Source: Rheinheimera sp. MMS21-TC3 (GTDB lineage Bacteria > Pseudomonadota > Gammaproteobacteria > Enterobacterales > Alteromonadaceae). From it: a DNA stretch of 64,000 nt. The position numbers were made by a program, and so were the translations under genes. The stretch's first letter is position 1; each line of letters opens with the position of its first letter. The stretch spans positions 1,488,001 to 1,552,000 of the forward strand of contig NZ_CP135084.1 of NCBI RefSeq assembly GCF_032229285.1, in the 5' to 3' direction. Positions 10,062 to 19,381 of this stretch are shown in pieces. The notes beneath the pieces are model-generated. The model was not told the origin of the DNA and made no database searches. It saw nothing but the letters and a program-made list of their open reading frames with translations.

Positions 10062-10607
10062 ATGTTATTACAATTAGAAAATAGCTTAGTGCTGGTAATT
10101 GATATTCAACAGAAGTTGGCGCCTGCAATCGATCAGACTAAAGAGGTAGAGCAGGCGGCTGCTTGGGTGTTACAAGTTGCCTTGCAGCTTGGTGTGCCTG
10201 TCTGGGGGACTGAGCAGTATCCTATAGGTTTAGGGCCTACCTTGATATCTATTGCCGAGCTAATACCTGCTAAACACATGCTGCATAAAATGCATTTTAG
10301 TGCTCTTAAAGAAGCCCATATTGCTGCGGCTATTGCAAATACTAACCGTAAACAAATAGTCGTTATAGGCACAGAAGCGCATGTATGTGTTTTGCAAACA
10401 GTATTTGATTTATTAGCAGCAAACTATCAAGTCTTTGTGGTAGTAGAAGCGGTGGGCTCGCGTACTGCTGACAATAAACAATTAGCACTTAATAGAATGC
10501 AACAGCAGGGTGCACAGATAATTAGTAAAGAGATGTTAGCTTTTGAATGGTTAAACCGTAGCGGTACTGATAGTTTTCGCCATATTAGTAAAGGCTGGAT
10601 TGTCTAA
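10062..10607 (+). CDS. Isochorismatase-family cysteine hydrolase
   Basis: The product is 181 residues with the single alpha/beta isochorismatase-like domain. The catalytic triad is visible: Asp14 in VIDIQQ, Lys76 in LHKMHFSA and Cys109 in GTEAHVCVLQT. Enzymes of this subgroup (YcaC-like) hydrolyse small amides or related substrates, and the true substrate is unknown. The gene follows pbpC by 61 bp, with a tandem-repeat leader and a good ribosome-binding site (AGGTGAG). The likely terminator hairpin directly after it suggests that transcription ends here. It could be a nicotinamidase-like hydrolase, but nothing in the context supports that. Confidence 0.82.
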   Translation: MLLQLENSLVLVIDIQQKLAPAIDQTKEVEQAAAWVLQVALQLGVPVWGTEQYPIGLGPTLISIAELIPAKHMLHKMHFSALKEAHIAAAIANTNRKQIVVIGTEAHVCVLQTVFDLLAANYQVFVVVEAVGSRTADNKQLALNRMQQQGAQIISKEMLAFEWLNRSGTDSFRHISKGWIV

Positions 10608-10612
10608 TCTCA

Positions 10613-10637
10613 TGGCTATAAATAGCCAATATGTTTT
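10613..10637 (+). terminator. Rightward intrinsic terminator after the isochorismatase-like gene
   Basis: TGGCTAT at 10613-10619 and ATAGCCA at 10622-10628 form a short stem followed by ATATGTTTTTA. The loop is very small, so the real fold has a shorter stem. It sits six bases after the stop and next to the convergent nuclease gene. Confidence 0.5.
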
Positions 10638-11413
10638 TAAGGCCTATAGCTAAAAGCTTGATCTAATATTAACGCTAAACGCACAGTTGCTTGTTGCAGT
10701 CTTGTCTCTAATGGGCCTTGATACAGTTTTATATAAGCACCGCCTAGTTGCATCTTTGGCTGGTAATGAGCATAAATATCAATCGTTAAAGCTGCTGATT
10801 CATTGGCCCAATCTAACAGGCTGCCTTGTTGCCATTGGTAAGCTTGTTTACTACTTATAGCTTGCAGCAATAGCTGTTGCTGGGCAGGATTGTTGTAGCC
10901 TAATTTTGCAAGGATCCGAGAATCCCATACTGAGTGCAAATTAGTAGCTTCTTGGTAGAAGTAAATCTCGGTTTTATTGCCGCCGAGATCATCGGCATAG
11001 CTGACATGTAAAGGTTGATGTAAATCGGCAATAAAGTGAGCTAAAAACAGCAAAGCTTGCCAATCGTTATTGTCTTGCTGTAAACGCTGTTGCATATCGG
11101 CAATGGCCGATAGTACACAGCCGTGCTTAGAGCAGTCATTTGACGTTACTGTAGTTTTGTTCCGAGCAAAATTGACATAATGTAACGGAGCAGACCATTT
11201 AAAACTGTCATTATCTCGTACAGTATCAGGCCAAACACAAGCAGCAGCAAAACTCTGCAAACCTGATGTTTTGACTAAGTTATCAATTTTGGTCTGAGTT
11301 TGCGGTTGGCTTATTTGGTAAGCCAGTTCACAAATCATTTTATGACCGGTTTGGCCAAAAGCAACAGCTTGCTGTGAGTATAAAGCTAGAAGTAATAGCA
11401 ATAGAATGCGCAT
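10637..11413 (-). CDS. Secreted S1/P1-type nuclease
   Basis: The product is 258 residues. A signal peptide (about 1-18, cleavage after AVA) leads to a mature start near FGQTGHK. Zinc-site motifs of the S1/P1 family are present: the N-terminal GH, HYVNF, FLAHFIADLHQPLHV with DLGGN, and the LHSVWDSRI segment. The family cuts single-stranded DNA/RNA and removes 3' phosphates using three zinc ions, here probably in the periplasm or outside the cell. In classical members the mature N-terminal residue is Trp and ligates zinc; here it would be Phe. The gene lies 35 bp downstream of rlmJ on the same strand. Confidence 0.88.
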   Translation of the reverse strand: MRILLLLLLALYSQQAVAFGQTGHKMICELAYQISQPQTQTKIDNLVKTSGLQSFAAACVWPDTVRDNDSFKWSAPLHYVNFARNKTTVTSNDCSKHGCVLSAIADMQQRLQQDNNDWQALLFLAHFIADLHQPLHVSYADDLGGNKTEIYFYQEATNLHSVWDSRILAKLGYNNPAQQQLLLQAISSKQAYQWQQGSLLDWANESAALTIDIYAHYQPKMQLGGAYIKLYQGPLETRLQQATVRLALILDQAFSYRP

Positions 11414-11448
11414 CTATACTCCCAGAGTATTTTTATAGTATTCCACTC

Positions 11449-12285
11449 TTATTCTAAAACAAGTTGATGCACTTGCCAGTCGCCGTTAGGAGCAACTAAG
11501 GGTTGTATTTCTGTTAATGCTTGGCGCATAGTATCGGCAAGAGTGTAGGGTGGGTTAATTACTAACATGCCGCTACCTGTCATGCCATAGCTATTTGTAT
11601 CAGCCAGAGGGCATAGTTCAATGCGTAATTGGTTTTTAATGCCAGTATTAACTAGCTCACGAATAAAAGCTTCGACTGAAGCGCGCTCTATTACTGGATA
11701 CCAAATTGCGTAGGTTGCTTGGGGGAAACGCTGATAAGCCAGCTTTAAACCCGCTACTACATCCTCATATTCATGCTTTAATTCATAAGGTGGATCTATT
11801 AACACTAAACCGCGTTTATGTAGTGGTGGTAGCATAGCTTTAAAGCCTGCCCAAGCATCTTGTTTTTCAATCCGGCTATAACGGCGACGAGTAAATTGGC
11901 TGGCTAAAATAGGGTAATCAGTTGGATGTAATTCAGTGGCTTGAATACTATCATTTGGACGCAGCATTAGTTCCGCAATTTTGGGTGAGCCTGGATAAAA
12001 GCTTAATTCATTATCGCTATTTAAGGCTTTTACTACCTTTAGGTAGCTTTGCAAAGCAGGGCTGACTGGCTGATGTTGCCATAGTTTGCCTATACCCGTT
12101 TCATATTCAGCAGTTTTTAATGCTTGCTCTGAGGCTAAACTATACAGGCCAGCGCCAGCATGACTATCATGATAGCAAAAGGGTTTATCCTTTTTTAACA
12201 GGTAATCAATAATAGCAACTTGTACTAGATGTTTAATCACATCTGCATGATTACCTGCATGATAACTATGACGATAACTAAGCAT
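11449..12285 (-). CDS. rlmJ: 23S rRNA (adenine2030-N6)-methyltransferase
   Basis: The product is 278 residues. The start MLSYRHSYHAGNHADVIKH is diagnostic of RlmJ (YhiR). The catalytic motif IV is DPPYE at residues 164-168, as expected for an N6-adenine methyltransferase. It methylates A2030 of 23S rRNA in the cytoplasm using S-adenosylmethionine. Length matches E. coli RlmJ (about 280). The gene is divergent from the TrmH-family gene, across a 147-bp gap that should hold both promoters. Confidence 0.95.
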   Translation of the reverse strand: MLSYRHSYHAGNHADVIKHLVQVAIIDYLLKKDKPFCYHDSHAGAGLYSLASEQALKTAEYETGIGKLWQHQPVSPALQSYLKVVKALNSDNELSFYPGSPKIAELMLRPNDSIQATELHPTDYPILASQFTRRRYSRIEKQDAWAGFKAMLPPLHKRGLVLIDPPYELKHEYEDVVAGLKLAYQRFPQATYAIWYPVIERASVEAFIRELVNTGIKNQLRIELCPLADTNSYGMTGSGMLVINPPYTLADTMRQALTEIQPLVAPNGDWQVHQLVLE

Positions 12286-12432
12286 AATTTAAGTCTACAA
12301 TAATAAGATAAAAGTAAAAACAAGGCCGCTAGCTTACTGCGCACTGGGAAAATTACAAGTATTGTTGTGCTGTAGCTGGTAAAATCAGGATTATGTAAAA
12401 ATTATAGCCTGTTGACTGTTAGTAGGAATAAA

Positions 12433-13293
12433 ATGTCTGAGCATCGAAATAAACCGCGTAAACCTCGTAATGCAGCCCAAAACTCATCGAAGAATGCTTT
12501 ACAAAAACCGTGGCAAAAAGGGCCAGCTAAACGGCCAGCTGCTGTAACGAAAACTGGTAAGCACAAGCAGGAAGAAAGCAAGGTTTATGGTGACAATGCT
12601 TGTCGGGTATTATTTCAGCAAAGGCCACAAAGTATTATTCGCTTATATTTAAATGCAGAGACAGCTGCTAAGTTTGCCGATGTAATGAAATATTTGGCTC
12701 AGCAAAAAAAAGCCTATCATATTGTTGAAGATCAAGAGTTAGAGAAAATCGCTGCTAGCGCTCATCATGGCGGTGTAGTGCTATTGGTTAAACGCAAACC
12801 TGTACAATCATTAGCCAGTTATCTACAACAACAAAAAGGCAAAATAGACTGTTTATTGGCTTTAGATGGTGTAGGCAATCCACATAATTTAGGCGCTATC
12901 ACGCGCAGCTGTGCGCATTTTGGTGTGAGTGGCATTATTATGCAACAGCCAGAGCTGCTGCAATCAGGTGCCGCATTGCGCACGGCTGAAGGTGGTGGTG
13001 AATTTATTGCTGGCTTATCTTGCGATAGCTTAGCGCTAGGGCTACAGCTATGTAAACAAGCAGGTTATACGCTATTAACTACCTCTAGCCATAATGGAGC
13101 TTCATTATATCAAACTAAATTACCGGCCAAGGTGGTAGTAGTTTTTGGTGAAGAGATGTTTGGTGTATCAAAAAATATTGCCAAAACAGCTGATATTGCC
13201 TTACAAATTCCAGGTAGTGGTAAAGTGGAATCATTAAACGTAAGTGTAGCTGCTAGCTTAATTATTGGTGAGTGGTATCGCCAGCAACTCTAA
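12433..13293 (+). CDS. TrmH/SpoU-family RNA 2'-O-methyltransferase (YfiF-like)
   Basis: The product is 286 residues. It has a basic, low-complexity N-terminus (about 1-45, rich in Lys, Arg, Pro), then an RNA-binding substrate domain, then a SPOUT methyltransferase domain. Motifs seen are DGVGNPHNLGAITRSCAHFG, FGEEMFGVS and SLNVSVAASLIIGEW, which form the trefoil-knot cofactor site. The overall layout fits YfiF, whose RNA target is not known, rather than RlmB or TrmL. ATG at 12433 is chosen because TAGGAA at 12423-12428 precedes it. A terminator follows. Confidence 0.85.
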   Translation: MSEHRNKPRKPRNAAQNSSKNALQKPWQKGPAKRPAAVTKTGKHKQEESKVYGDNACRVLFQQRPQSIIRLYLNAETAAKFADVMKYLAQQKKAYHIVEDQELEKIAASAHHGGVVLLVKRKPVQSLASYLQQQKGKIDCLLALDGVGNPHNLGAITRSCAHFGVSGIIMQQPELLQSGAALRTAEGGGEFIAGLSCDSLALGLQLCKQAGYTLLTTSSHNGASLYQTKLPAKVVVVFGEEMFGVSKNIAKTADIALQIPGSGKVESLNVSVAASLIIGEWYRQQL

Positions 13294-13299
13294 ATTTAT

Positions 13300-13333
13300 A
13301 GCCAGAGCAGTTAAGTTTGCACTGGCTTTTTAA
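13300..13333 (+). terminator. Intrinsic terminator after the TrmH-family gene
   Basis: AGCCAG at 13300-13305 pairs with CTGGCT at 13322-13327. An inner GCA/TGC continues the stem past one A-A mismatch, and the 3' side runs into TTTTTAAT. It lies between convergent genes. Confidence 0.7.
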
Positions 13334-13340
13334 TCTGTTT

Positions 13341-13583
13341 TTAATCTAATGTGGGTGCGGTTTTACCTAAGTAGTTAAATCGAGGGATCAGTTCGCCTAC
13401 AATACTGACACTTTCACTAAACATACTTAGTGGTCTGGCCCATAGCCCTTGTTTGCCATACAAAGCGCGATAGATGACTAACCATTCTTCGGTTTCACTG
13501 TGTTTAGCACAATCTATTACTTGGTAATAGCCCCCTTTGTAGTGTTGATAATAACCTGGTTCAATGGGGGCTTTGCTGCTCAT
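13341..13583 (-). CDS. DUF1653 family small protein
   Basis: The product is 80 residues with the DUF1653 pattern: [20 protein letters not shown], then [23 protein letters not shown] and PRFNYLG. The fold is probably a small beta barrel, and the biochemical role is unknown. ATG at 13583 is preferred over a TTG four codons earlier because GAGAG is correctly spaced. Its start overlaps the 3' end of ruvX by 23 bp, so it is probably translated from the yqgE-ruvX transcript. Confidence 0.8.
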   Translation of the reverse strand: MSSKAPIEPGYYQHYKGGYYQVIDCAKHSETEEWLVIYRALYGKQGLWARPLSMFSESVSIVGELIPRFNYLGKTAPTLD

Positions 13584-13986
13584 ACCAACTCTCAAATATT
13601 ATTTTTGCCGATAAGCTATCGACTTTATCTTTACTTAAATTACGAAAGCCGCCTTCAGCAAATAACTGACTGCGAGCTTCTGTTGTGGTTAGGCGTTCGT
13701 CATGTAAGCTAACAGGTAAACCAAAGCGGCCATGTAGCCTATTGGCAAACTTGCGACATCGAGCAGTAAAGGGCTGCTCGGTACCATCCATATTGAGTGG
13801 CAAGCCAATTAATAATAAATCAGGTTGCCACTCTTTAATTAATAACTCTATTTTTGCCCAATCAGGTGTACCGTCTTGGGCTTTTAATGCATTAAGTAAA
13901 GATGCTGTGCCGGTAAGTTCTTGGCCAACAGCAACACCTATACTTTTAGTGCCATAATCAAAACTTAATATTGTTCTAGCTGCCAT
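13561..13986 (-). CDS. ruvX: YqgF/RuvX family pre-16S rRNA nuclease
   Basis: The product is 141 residues with an RNase H-like fold: [14 protein letters not shown] (Asp10), GLPLNMDG and DERLTTTEA, with a C-terminal [12 protein letters not shown] helix carrying the last acidic residue. In E. coli YqgF matures the 16S rRNA 5' end; the older name was a putative Holliday-junction resolvase. Its stop overlaps the DUF1653 start, and its start meets the yqgE stop at 13986, the usual tightly coupled yqgE-yqgF arrangement. Confidence 0.94.
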   Translation of the reverse strand: MAARTILSFDYGTKSIGVAVGQELTGTASLLNALKAQDGTPDWAKIELLIKEWQPDLLLIGLPLNMDGTEQPFTARCRKFANRLHGRFGLPVSLHDERLTTTEARSQLFAEGGFRNLSKDKVDSLSAKIIFESWYEQQSPH

Positions 13987-14543
13987 TACGCACGACCAAC
14001 TTCATGGGTTAATTGCCAAGGTTGAATGCCTATTTTAGCTGTGGCAGATTGCCATTTTTCTGCATGGCTTAAATCAAAAATAATACTATTATCTGCCGGA
14101 ATAACTAGCCAGGCATTATCGGCAATTTCTTGTTCTAACTGACCTTCTGACCAGCCAGCAAAGCCTAAGGCTAAAATGAATTTCTCAGGCGCTTGGTCGG
14201 TTGTTAAGTCTATTAAGATATCTTTAGATGTAGTGACCATTAATTCGTCTGTTAAATGCATACTGCTGCTATAGCCTTCTTTAGCACTATGCAATACAAA
14301 GCCACGATCATATTGCACCGGCCCGCCTGCACAGACATAAGCTTTGGCTGCTGGGCTTTCGGCATTAAATTCAATATCTAATTGTTTAAGTAAATCAGCT
14401 ACTTTAACGTCTAAGGGGTGGTTAATTACTATCCCCATAGCGCCTTGCTCGTTATGTTCACAAATATAGGTCACGCTACGTTTAAAGCGTGGATCGTCCA
14501 TTGATGGCATGGCGATCAGAAAATGGTTCTGATAACTTTGCAT
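13986..14543 (-). CDS. yqgE: YqgE/AlgH family protein
   Basis: The product is 185 residues. Family features are [19 protein letters not shown] at the N-terminus, [10 protein letters not shown], the CAGGPV segment and [15 protein letters not shown]. The molecular function is not established; Pseudomonas AlgH was linked to alginate control. ATG at 14543 is preferred over GTG at 14549 because of the AGAGG site five bases upstream. It lies between gshB and ruvX, as in E. coli and relatives. Confidence 0.94.
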   Translation of the reverse strand: MQSYQNHFLIAMPSMDDPRFKRSVTYICEHNEQGAMGIVINHPLDVKVADLLKQLDIEFNAESPAAKAYVCAGGPVQYDRGFVLHSAKEGYSSSMHLTDELMVTTSKDILIDLTTDQAPEKFILALGFAGWSEGQLEQEIADNAWLVIPADNSIIFDLSHAEKWQSATAKIGIQPWQLTHEVGRA

Positions 14544-14573
14544 ACGCACCTCTTAGTTAAATCATGCATTGGC

Positions 14574-15530
14574 TTATTTAGCCAATAGCTGCTCTATTTC
14601 ATCAAATAACATACCGGTAATACTAACTGGAAAAGCGGCTTCAATTTCTCTAATACAGGTAGGACTGGTTACGTTGATTTCGGTTAATTTATTACCAATG
14701 ACATCTAAGCCGACAAATATTAAGCCTTTTTCTTTTAAGGTTGGGGCAATAGCATTGGCAATTTCCCAGTCTGATTCGGATAAGGGCCTGGCTTCACCAC
14801 GACCACCAGCAGCTAAGTTACCCCGGGTTTCACCACTGGCTGGAATACGTGCTAAACAGTATGGCACGGGTTTACCGTTAACCACTAATATTCGCTTATC
14901 ACCTTGGCTTATTTCAGGAATAAACTTTTGCGCCATTGCGTAGCGCTTGCCATGTTCGGTTAGTGTTTCGATAATAACGCTGATATTGGCGTCGTTTGGT
15001 TTTAAACGAAATATTGACGCACCACCCATACCGTCTAGTGGCTTTAAAATAACATCTTGCTCAGCCTGGTAAAATGCTTTTAATCTATTAGCGTCACTAG
15101 TAACTAGGGTTTTAGGCGTAAACTGGCTAAACCAGCTGGTATATAACTTTTCGTTGGCATCACGTAAACTTTGTGGTTTATTGACAATTAAACAACCAGC
15201 ATCTTCAGCTCGTTGTAATATATAAGTGCTATATAAAAATTCAGAATCAAATGGCGGATCTTTACGCATTAAAATAACATCAAGCTCACCTAGAGCAATG
15301 TCTTGGCAGCTGCCAAATTGAAACCAATCAGCTGGATCTTCTTTTATACTTAGTAACTTAGTGCTGGCACGGGCTTCTCCTGCTAACAAATACAAGTCGG
15401 CCATTTCCATATAATGTAGTTCATAGCCACGCGCTTGGGCTTGTAATAGCATGGCAAAGCTGGAGTCTTTCTTAATATTAATATTGCTAATTGGGTCCAT
15501 AACGATACCCAGTTTGATGGTTTTGCTCAT
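14574..15530 (-). CDS. gshB: Glutathione synthetase
   Basis: The product is 318 residues (E. coli 316). It starts KLGIVMDPISNINIKKDSSF, which binds gamma-glutamylcysteine. It has an ATP-grasp core with KPLDGMGGASIFR and a glycine-rich loop, and later GETRGNLAAGGRG and NVTSPTCIREIE. It joins glycine to gamma-glutamylcysteine using ATP in the cytoplasm. It lies 9 bp downstream of rsmE and 30 bp upstream of yqgE, all leftward. Confidence 0.97.
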   Translation of the reverse strand: MSKTIKLGIVMDPISNINIKKDSSFAMLLQAQARGYELHYMEMADLYLLAGEARASTKLLSIKEDPADWFQFGSCQDIALGELDVILMRKDPPFDSEFLYSTYILQRAEDAGCLIVNKPQSLRDANEKLYTSWFSQFTPKTLVTSDANRLKAFYQAEQDVILKPLDGMGGASIFRLKPNDANISVIIETLTEHGKRYAMAQKFIPEISQGDKRILVVNGKPVPYCLARIPASGETRGNLAAGGRGEARPLSESDWEIANAIAPTLKEKGLIFVGLDVIGNKLTEINVTSPTCIREIEAAFPVSITGMLFDEIEQLLAK

Positions 15531-15539
15531 GTCTTTTCC

Positions 15540-16268
15540 TTATGCTAGGTCGCCAAATTGCAGCTGCAAGGCGCTAATAGTGACTAATGCAGCTGTTTCG
15601 GTGCGTAAAATGCGTGGCCCTAATAAAATGCTCTTAAAGTCAGCTTGTGTGGTTAGGGCTATTTCTTCATCAGTAAAGCCGCCTTCTGGGCCTATAACTA
15701 AACGTATATCTTTTACGGCTGCTAAGGTCTTAATGGTGTCTTTAGCTCTAGGATGCAAGGTTAACTTTAATTCTTTTGTGTCTTGTGCTAGCCAGCTCGT
15801 TAATGAAACGGCAGGATGAACAATAGGCACTATGCTGCGGCCGCTTTGCTCACAAGCTGAGATAACTATTTTTTGCCATTGTTGTGTCCGCTTGGCTAGT
15901 CGTTCACCCTCTAGTTTTACCCCACAGCGTTCAGTAAATAAGGGAGTAATTTCAGTTACACCCAGCTCTACTGCTTTTTGAATAGCGAAGTCCATTCTAT
16001 CTCCGCGAGAGATGCCTTGGCCTAAGTGAATTTTTAATGGTGACTCTACAGGGTTGTCTTGCTTAGCGTTTGCGGTAACTATTATTTGTTTTTTATCTAT
16101 GGCGGTGATTTTTGCTTGATAGTTATAGCCATCGCCATTGAATAACACCAATTCGCTATTAATTGGCATGCGTAATACTCGGCCAACATGATTTGCTGCT
16201 TCGTCATCTAAATGAAATGCTTGTTGTAACTCAATGCTACTACTGTGATAAATACGTGGAATGCGCAT
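15540..16268 (-). CDS. rsmE: 16S rRNA (uracil1498-N3)-methyltransferase
   Basis: The product is 242 residues. It has an N-terminal PUA-like domain (MRIPRIYHSS, then HVGRVLRM) and a C-terminal SPOUT domain. The knot motifs are LVIGPEGGFTDEEI and LGPRILRTETAALVTISALQ. It methylates U1498 in the 30S subunit. It is the first gene of the rsmE-gshB-yqgE-ruvX run. A terminator for the upstream transporter gene lies just before it. Confidence 0.96.
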   Translation of the reverse strand: MRIPRIYHSSSIELQQAFHLDDEAANHVGRVLRMPINSELVLFNGDGYNYQAKITAIDKKQIIVTANAKQDNPVESPLKIHLGQGISRGDRMDFAIQKAVELGVTEITPLFTERCGVKLEGERLAKRTQQWQKIVISACEQSGRSIVPIVHPAVSLTSWLAQDTKELKLTLHPRAKDTIKTLAAVKDIRLVIGPEGGFTDEEIALTTQADFKSILLGPRILRTETAALVTISALQLQFGDLA

Positions 16269-16330
16269 AGGGATACTTCACTAAAATAAATTTCTAAATA
16301 AATAGTATCAGGCCAGCTGATTGAGTGGTA

Positions 16331-16363
16331 GATAAAATAAGCCCTGCATCTGCAGGGCTTATT
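16331..16363 (-). terminator. Leftward intrinsic terminator of the AbgT-family gene
   Basis: AATAAGCCCTGCA (16336-16348) and its complement (16351-16363) form a strong GC stem with a tiny loop. On the minus strand the stem is followed by a T-rich tract (TTATTTTAT). It separates the transporter gene from rsmE. Confidence 0.85.
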
Positions 16364-16403
16364 AAAGATGGTGAATAACCAGCAATTTATTAAATAAACT
16401 GCA

Positions 16404-17978
16404 TTACTGGCCCGCAGGATAGGTGTAACTTGAACCTATACCTAATGGAATATCTAGCGCCCAGAAGCCCAGTAAAAATGCTGTCCACAGTACTAGCATA
16501 GCAATAGAGAAAGGCAACATTAAGGCGATTAGTGTACCTATGCCACTGGCTTTTACATATTTTTGGCAAAATATCACAATTAATGGAAAGTAGGGTAGTA
16601 GTGGCGTAATGATATTAGTTGAAGAGTCACCCACTCGATAAGCGGCTTGAGTTAAATCAGGTGATACGCCAAGTTCCATTAGCATAGGCACCATAATGGC
16701 ACCAATTAGCGCCCATTTAGCAGATGCAGATCCGACTAATAGATTAATAAAACCAGATAAAAAGACAATGCCAACTAAAGTAAAGCCCATAGGTAAGGCC
16801 ATTTGTTGTAAAGAATGAGCACCTTTAATTGCCACTAAAGCACCTAAGTTAGATTGGCCGAAGGCATAAATAAACTGAGCACAGAAAAAGGCCATAACAA
16901 TGTAATAGCCCATACCACTCATGGCTTTACTCATGCCTTGGATAATATCACGGTGATTTTTAGCGGTGCCGGCAACATAGCCGTAGACAACACCTGGTAT
17001 TAAAAAGAACACAAAAATAATGCCGACAATTGACTGCATTAACGGGGCAGAAGAGTCGGTTAATAAGCCATTAATAGGAGAACGCCAAGCTGAGGTCTCT
17101 GGCATTGCTGAAACGGTTAATAAGACTCCACTTAATACCATAGCAAATGTTGCCCAACGCAAACCTTTACGCTCAAATGCTTGCAGAGGCTCCATAGTAG
17201 GAAGTTCTGCTGGATCACCGTCTACTTTAGTCGTTTTTAATCTTGGTTCAATAAACTTATCGGTCAGTACCCAGCCAATTATAATAATTAGAGCCGTAGA
17301 GGCTGTAGTAAAAATGTAGTTGTTAAGTGGGTTAATCACTAAGTCGGCAGCAGCGGGATCTGCAGATAATCGTGCTGATGCTTGGGTTAAACCAGCAAGA
17401 AGGGGATCTAAGCTAGATGGTAAGAAAAAAGTAGCAGAAAACCCACCCGACACACCAGCAAAGGCAGCAGCGATACCGGCAAGTGGATGACGGCCAGCAG
17501 CATAGAAAATAACGGCCCCTAAAGGAATAACTAATACATAACCAGCATCAACTGCTATATGGCTTAAAATACCTACAGCAACTAACACAGGCGTTAATAA
17601 AGCTTTAGGGGTTACTGATAATATGGAGCGTAAGCCAGCATTAATAAAACCGGTGTACTCGGCCACGCCTAAACCTAACATGGCAACTAAAACAACGCCT
17701 AAAGGTGGGAAGCTAACAAAAGTTTTAACCATATTAGCCATAAAGTCGGTAAAAGAGTTAGCAGCTAATAAATTATTAATTACTATAGCTTCACCAGTAC
17801 TTGGATTTACTTCTGAAAAGCTCACACCAGATAATGCCCATGATGCTACCCAAACGGCGAGCATCAATAAAGCAAATAGCATAGCTGGATCAGGTAACTT
17901 GTTACCTACTACCTCAATGGTATTTAATGCTCGGTTAAGCCAACCGGTTTTTTCGGTAGCTGGGGCTTGTTGTGACAT
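16404..17978 (-). CDS. AbgT-family transporter
   Basis: The product is 524 residues with about a dozen hydrophobic segments and re-entrant hairpins. Family motifs include NKLPDPAMLFALL near the start, HIAVDAGYVLVIPLGA, GVSGGFSATF and SASAKWALIGAIMVPM, with DSSTNIITPLLPYFPL near the end. AbgT proteins import p-aminobenzoyl-glutamate or export sulfonamide-like antimetabolites using an ion gradient. The direction cannot be told from sequence, and no abgA/abgB hydrolase gene is adjacent. It has its own terminator, so it is probably monocistronic. Confidence 0.93.
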   Translation of the reverse strand: MSQQAPATEKTGWLNRALNTIEVVGNKLPDPAMLFALLMLAVWVASWALSGVSFSEVNPSTGEAIVINNLLAANSFTDFMANMVKTFVSFPPLGVVLVAMLGLGVAEYTGFINAGLRSILSVTPKALLTPVLVAVGILSHIAVDAGYVLVIPLGAVIFYAAGRHPLAGIAAAFAGVSGGFSATFFLPSSLDPLLAGLTQASARLSADPAAADLVINPLNNYIFTTASTALIIIIGWVLTDKFIEPRLKTTKVDGDPAELPTMEPLQAFERKGLRWATFAMVLSGVLLTVSAMPETSAWRSPINGLLTDSSAPLMQSIVGIIFVFFLIPGVVYGYVAGTAKNHRDIIQGMSKAMSGMGYYIVMAFFCAQFIYAFGQSNLGALVAIKGAHSLQQMALPMGFTLVGIVFLSGFINLLVGSASAKWALIGAIMVPMLMELGVSPDLTQAAYRVGDSSTNIITPLLPYFPLIVIFCQKYVKASGIGTLIALMLPFSIAMLVLWTAFLLGFWALDIPLGIGSSYTYPAGQ

Positions 17979-18179
17979 AACTGTTCCTTTTATTTTTTGT
18001 TATTCGCTACTGCTGTATTAACAATACTAATATTTCAAAACACGGCATTAAAAAAATACGGTATTTAACAAGACTGTAAAGCATACTACAGGGTTAATTC
18101 GGTCAATATCATACACAAAATTGCCAGAAGTTTAATAGCTTGTTTTATTAAGGGATGCTGAATAGGCTTTTTTTTATAA

Positions 18180-18206
18180 AAAAAAGAGAGCAAAGCTCTC
18201 TTTTTT
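18180..18206 (-). terminator. Terminator after metK
   Basis: AAAAAAGAGAGC at 18180-18191 and GCTCTCTTTTTT at 18195-18206 form a stem with an AAA loop. A long T-tract follows on the minus strand. It ends leftward transcription from metK, 27 bp after its stop. Confidence 0.88.
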
Positions 18207-18232
18207 ACGTTAGATGTATAGTAAAAGCAGTA

Positions 18233-19381
18233 TTATTTAGCGTATTGCTGCAGTACTTCTACTTTGTCAGTTTGTTCCCAAGGAAACTCATCGCGGCCAA
18301 AGTGACCGTATGCTGCTGTTGGTAAATATATTGGACGTTCTAGTTGCAGCATTTCAATTAAACCATATGGGCGTAAATCAAAATGCTTACGGATAATGGC
18401 AATTAACTCATCCTCTGTCAGCTTACTGGTGCCAAAGGTTTCAATGCTAATAGAGGTTGGTTCGGCAACACCTATCGCATAAGATACTTGTAACTCACAA
18501 CGTTTAGCTAAACCGGCAGCAACAAGATTTTTAGCTACATAACGCGCAGCATAGGCTGCAGAACGGTCTACTTTAGATGGGTCTTTACCAGAGAAAGCGC
18601 CACCACCATGACGAGCCATACCGCCATAAGTGTCTACAATGATTTTACGACCAGTCAAACCACTGTCACCCATAGGGCCACCGATAACAAAGCGGCCGGT
18701 TGGGTTAATAAAATATTTGGTTTTCTCTGTTAACCAATGACTAGGTAAGACGGGCTTAATAATTAGCTCCATCACAGCTTCACGTAAATCTGCTGTGCTC
18801 ACGCTATCGCAATGCTGAGTTGAGAGCACTACTGCATCAATACCAACAGGCTTACCATCCTCATAGACAAAGCTTAATTGCGACTTAGCATCTGGGCGTA
18901 GCCAAGATAAAGTGCCATCTTTACGTAACATCGCTTGGCGCTGCATTAAGCGATGTGAATAAGTAAGAGGAGCAGGCATCAGAACATCAGTTTCATCACT
19001 GGCATAACCAAACATTAAGCCTTGATCGCCAGCGCCTTGTTCTGCAGGTGTACCGCGGTCAACACCTTGATTAATATCAGGTGACTGTTTACCTATGGCA
19101 TTTAATACCGCACAAGAGTCAGCATCAAAGCCCATATCTGAATTTGTATAACCAATATTACGGACGGTTTTACGGGTCAACTCTTCAATATCTACCCAGG
19201 CTGAAGTGGTTACTTCTCCGCCTACTAACACCATGCCTGTTTTAACAAAAGTTTCGCAAGCAACACGCGCTTTAGGATCTTGTTCTAGAATAGCATCCAG
19301 TACGGCGTCTGAAATCTGATCAGCAATTTTGTCCGGGTGACCTTCAGATACCGACTCAGAAGTAAAAATATGTTGTGCCAT
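18233..19381 (-). CDS. metK: S-adenosylmethionine synthetase
   Basis: The product is 382 residues, close to E. coli MetK (384). It has [20 protein letters not shown] at the N-terminus, [12 protein letters not shown] (the hexapeptide loop), [19 protein letters not shown], the phosphate-binding [16 protein letters not shown] loop, and a DEFPWE segment near the C-terminus. It makes S-adenosylmethionine from methionine and ATP in the cytoplasm. This supplies the several methyltransferases nearby, although that link is general. A met-box-like sequence lies upstream. Confidence 0.98.
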   Translation of the reverse strand: MAQHIFTSESVSEGHPDKIADQISDAVLDAILEQDPKARVACETFVKTGMVLVGGEVTTSAWVDIEELTRKTVRNIGYTNSDMGFDADSCAVLNAIGKQSPDINQGVDRGTPAEQGAGDQGLMFGYASDETDVLMPAPLTYSHRLMQRQAMLRKDGTLSWLRPDAKSQLSFVYEDGKPVGIDAVVLSTQHCDSVSTADLREAVMELIIKPVLPSHWLTEKTKYFINPTGRFVIGGPMGDSGLTGRKIIVDTYGGMARHGGGAFSGKDPSKVDRSAAYAARYVAKNLVAAGLAKRCELQVSYAIGVAEPTSISIETFGTSKLTEDELIAIIRKHFDLRPYGLIEMLQLERPIYLPTAAYGHFGRDEFPWEQTDKVEVLQQYAK

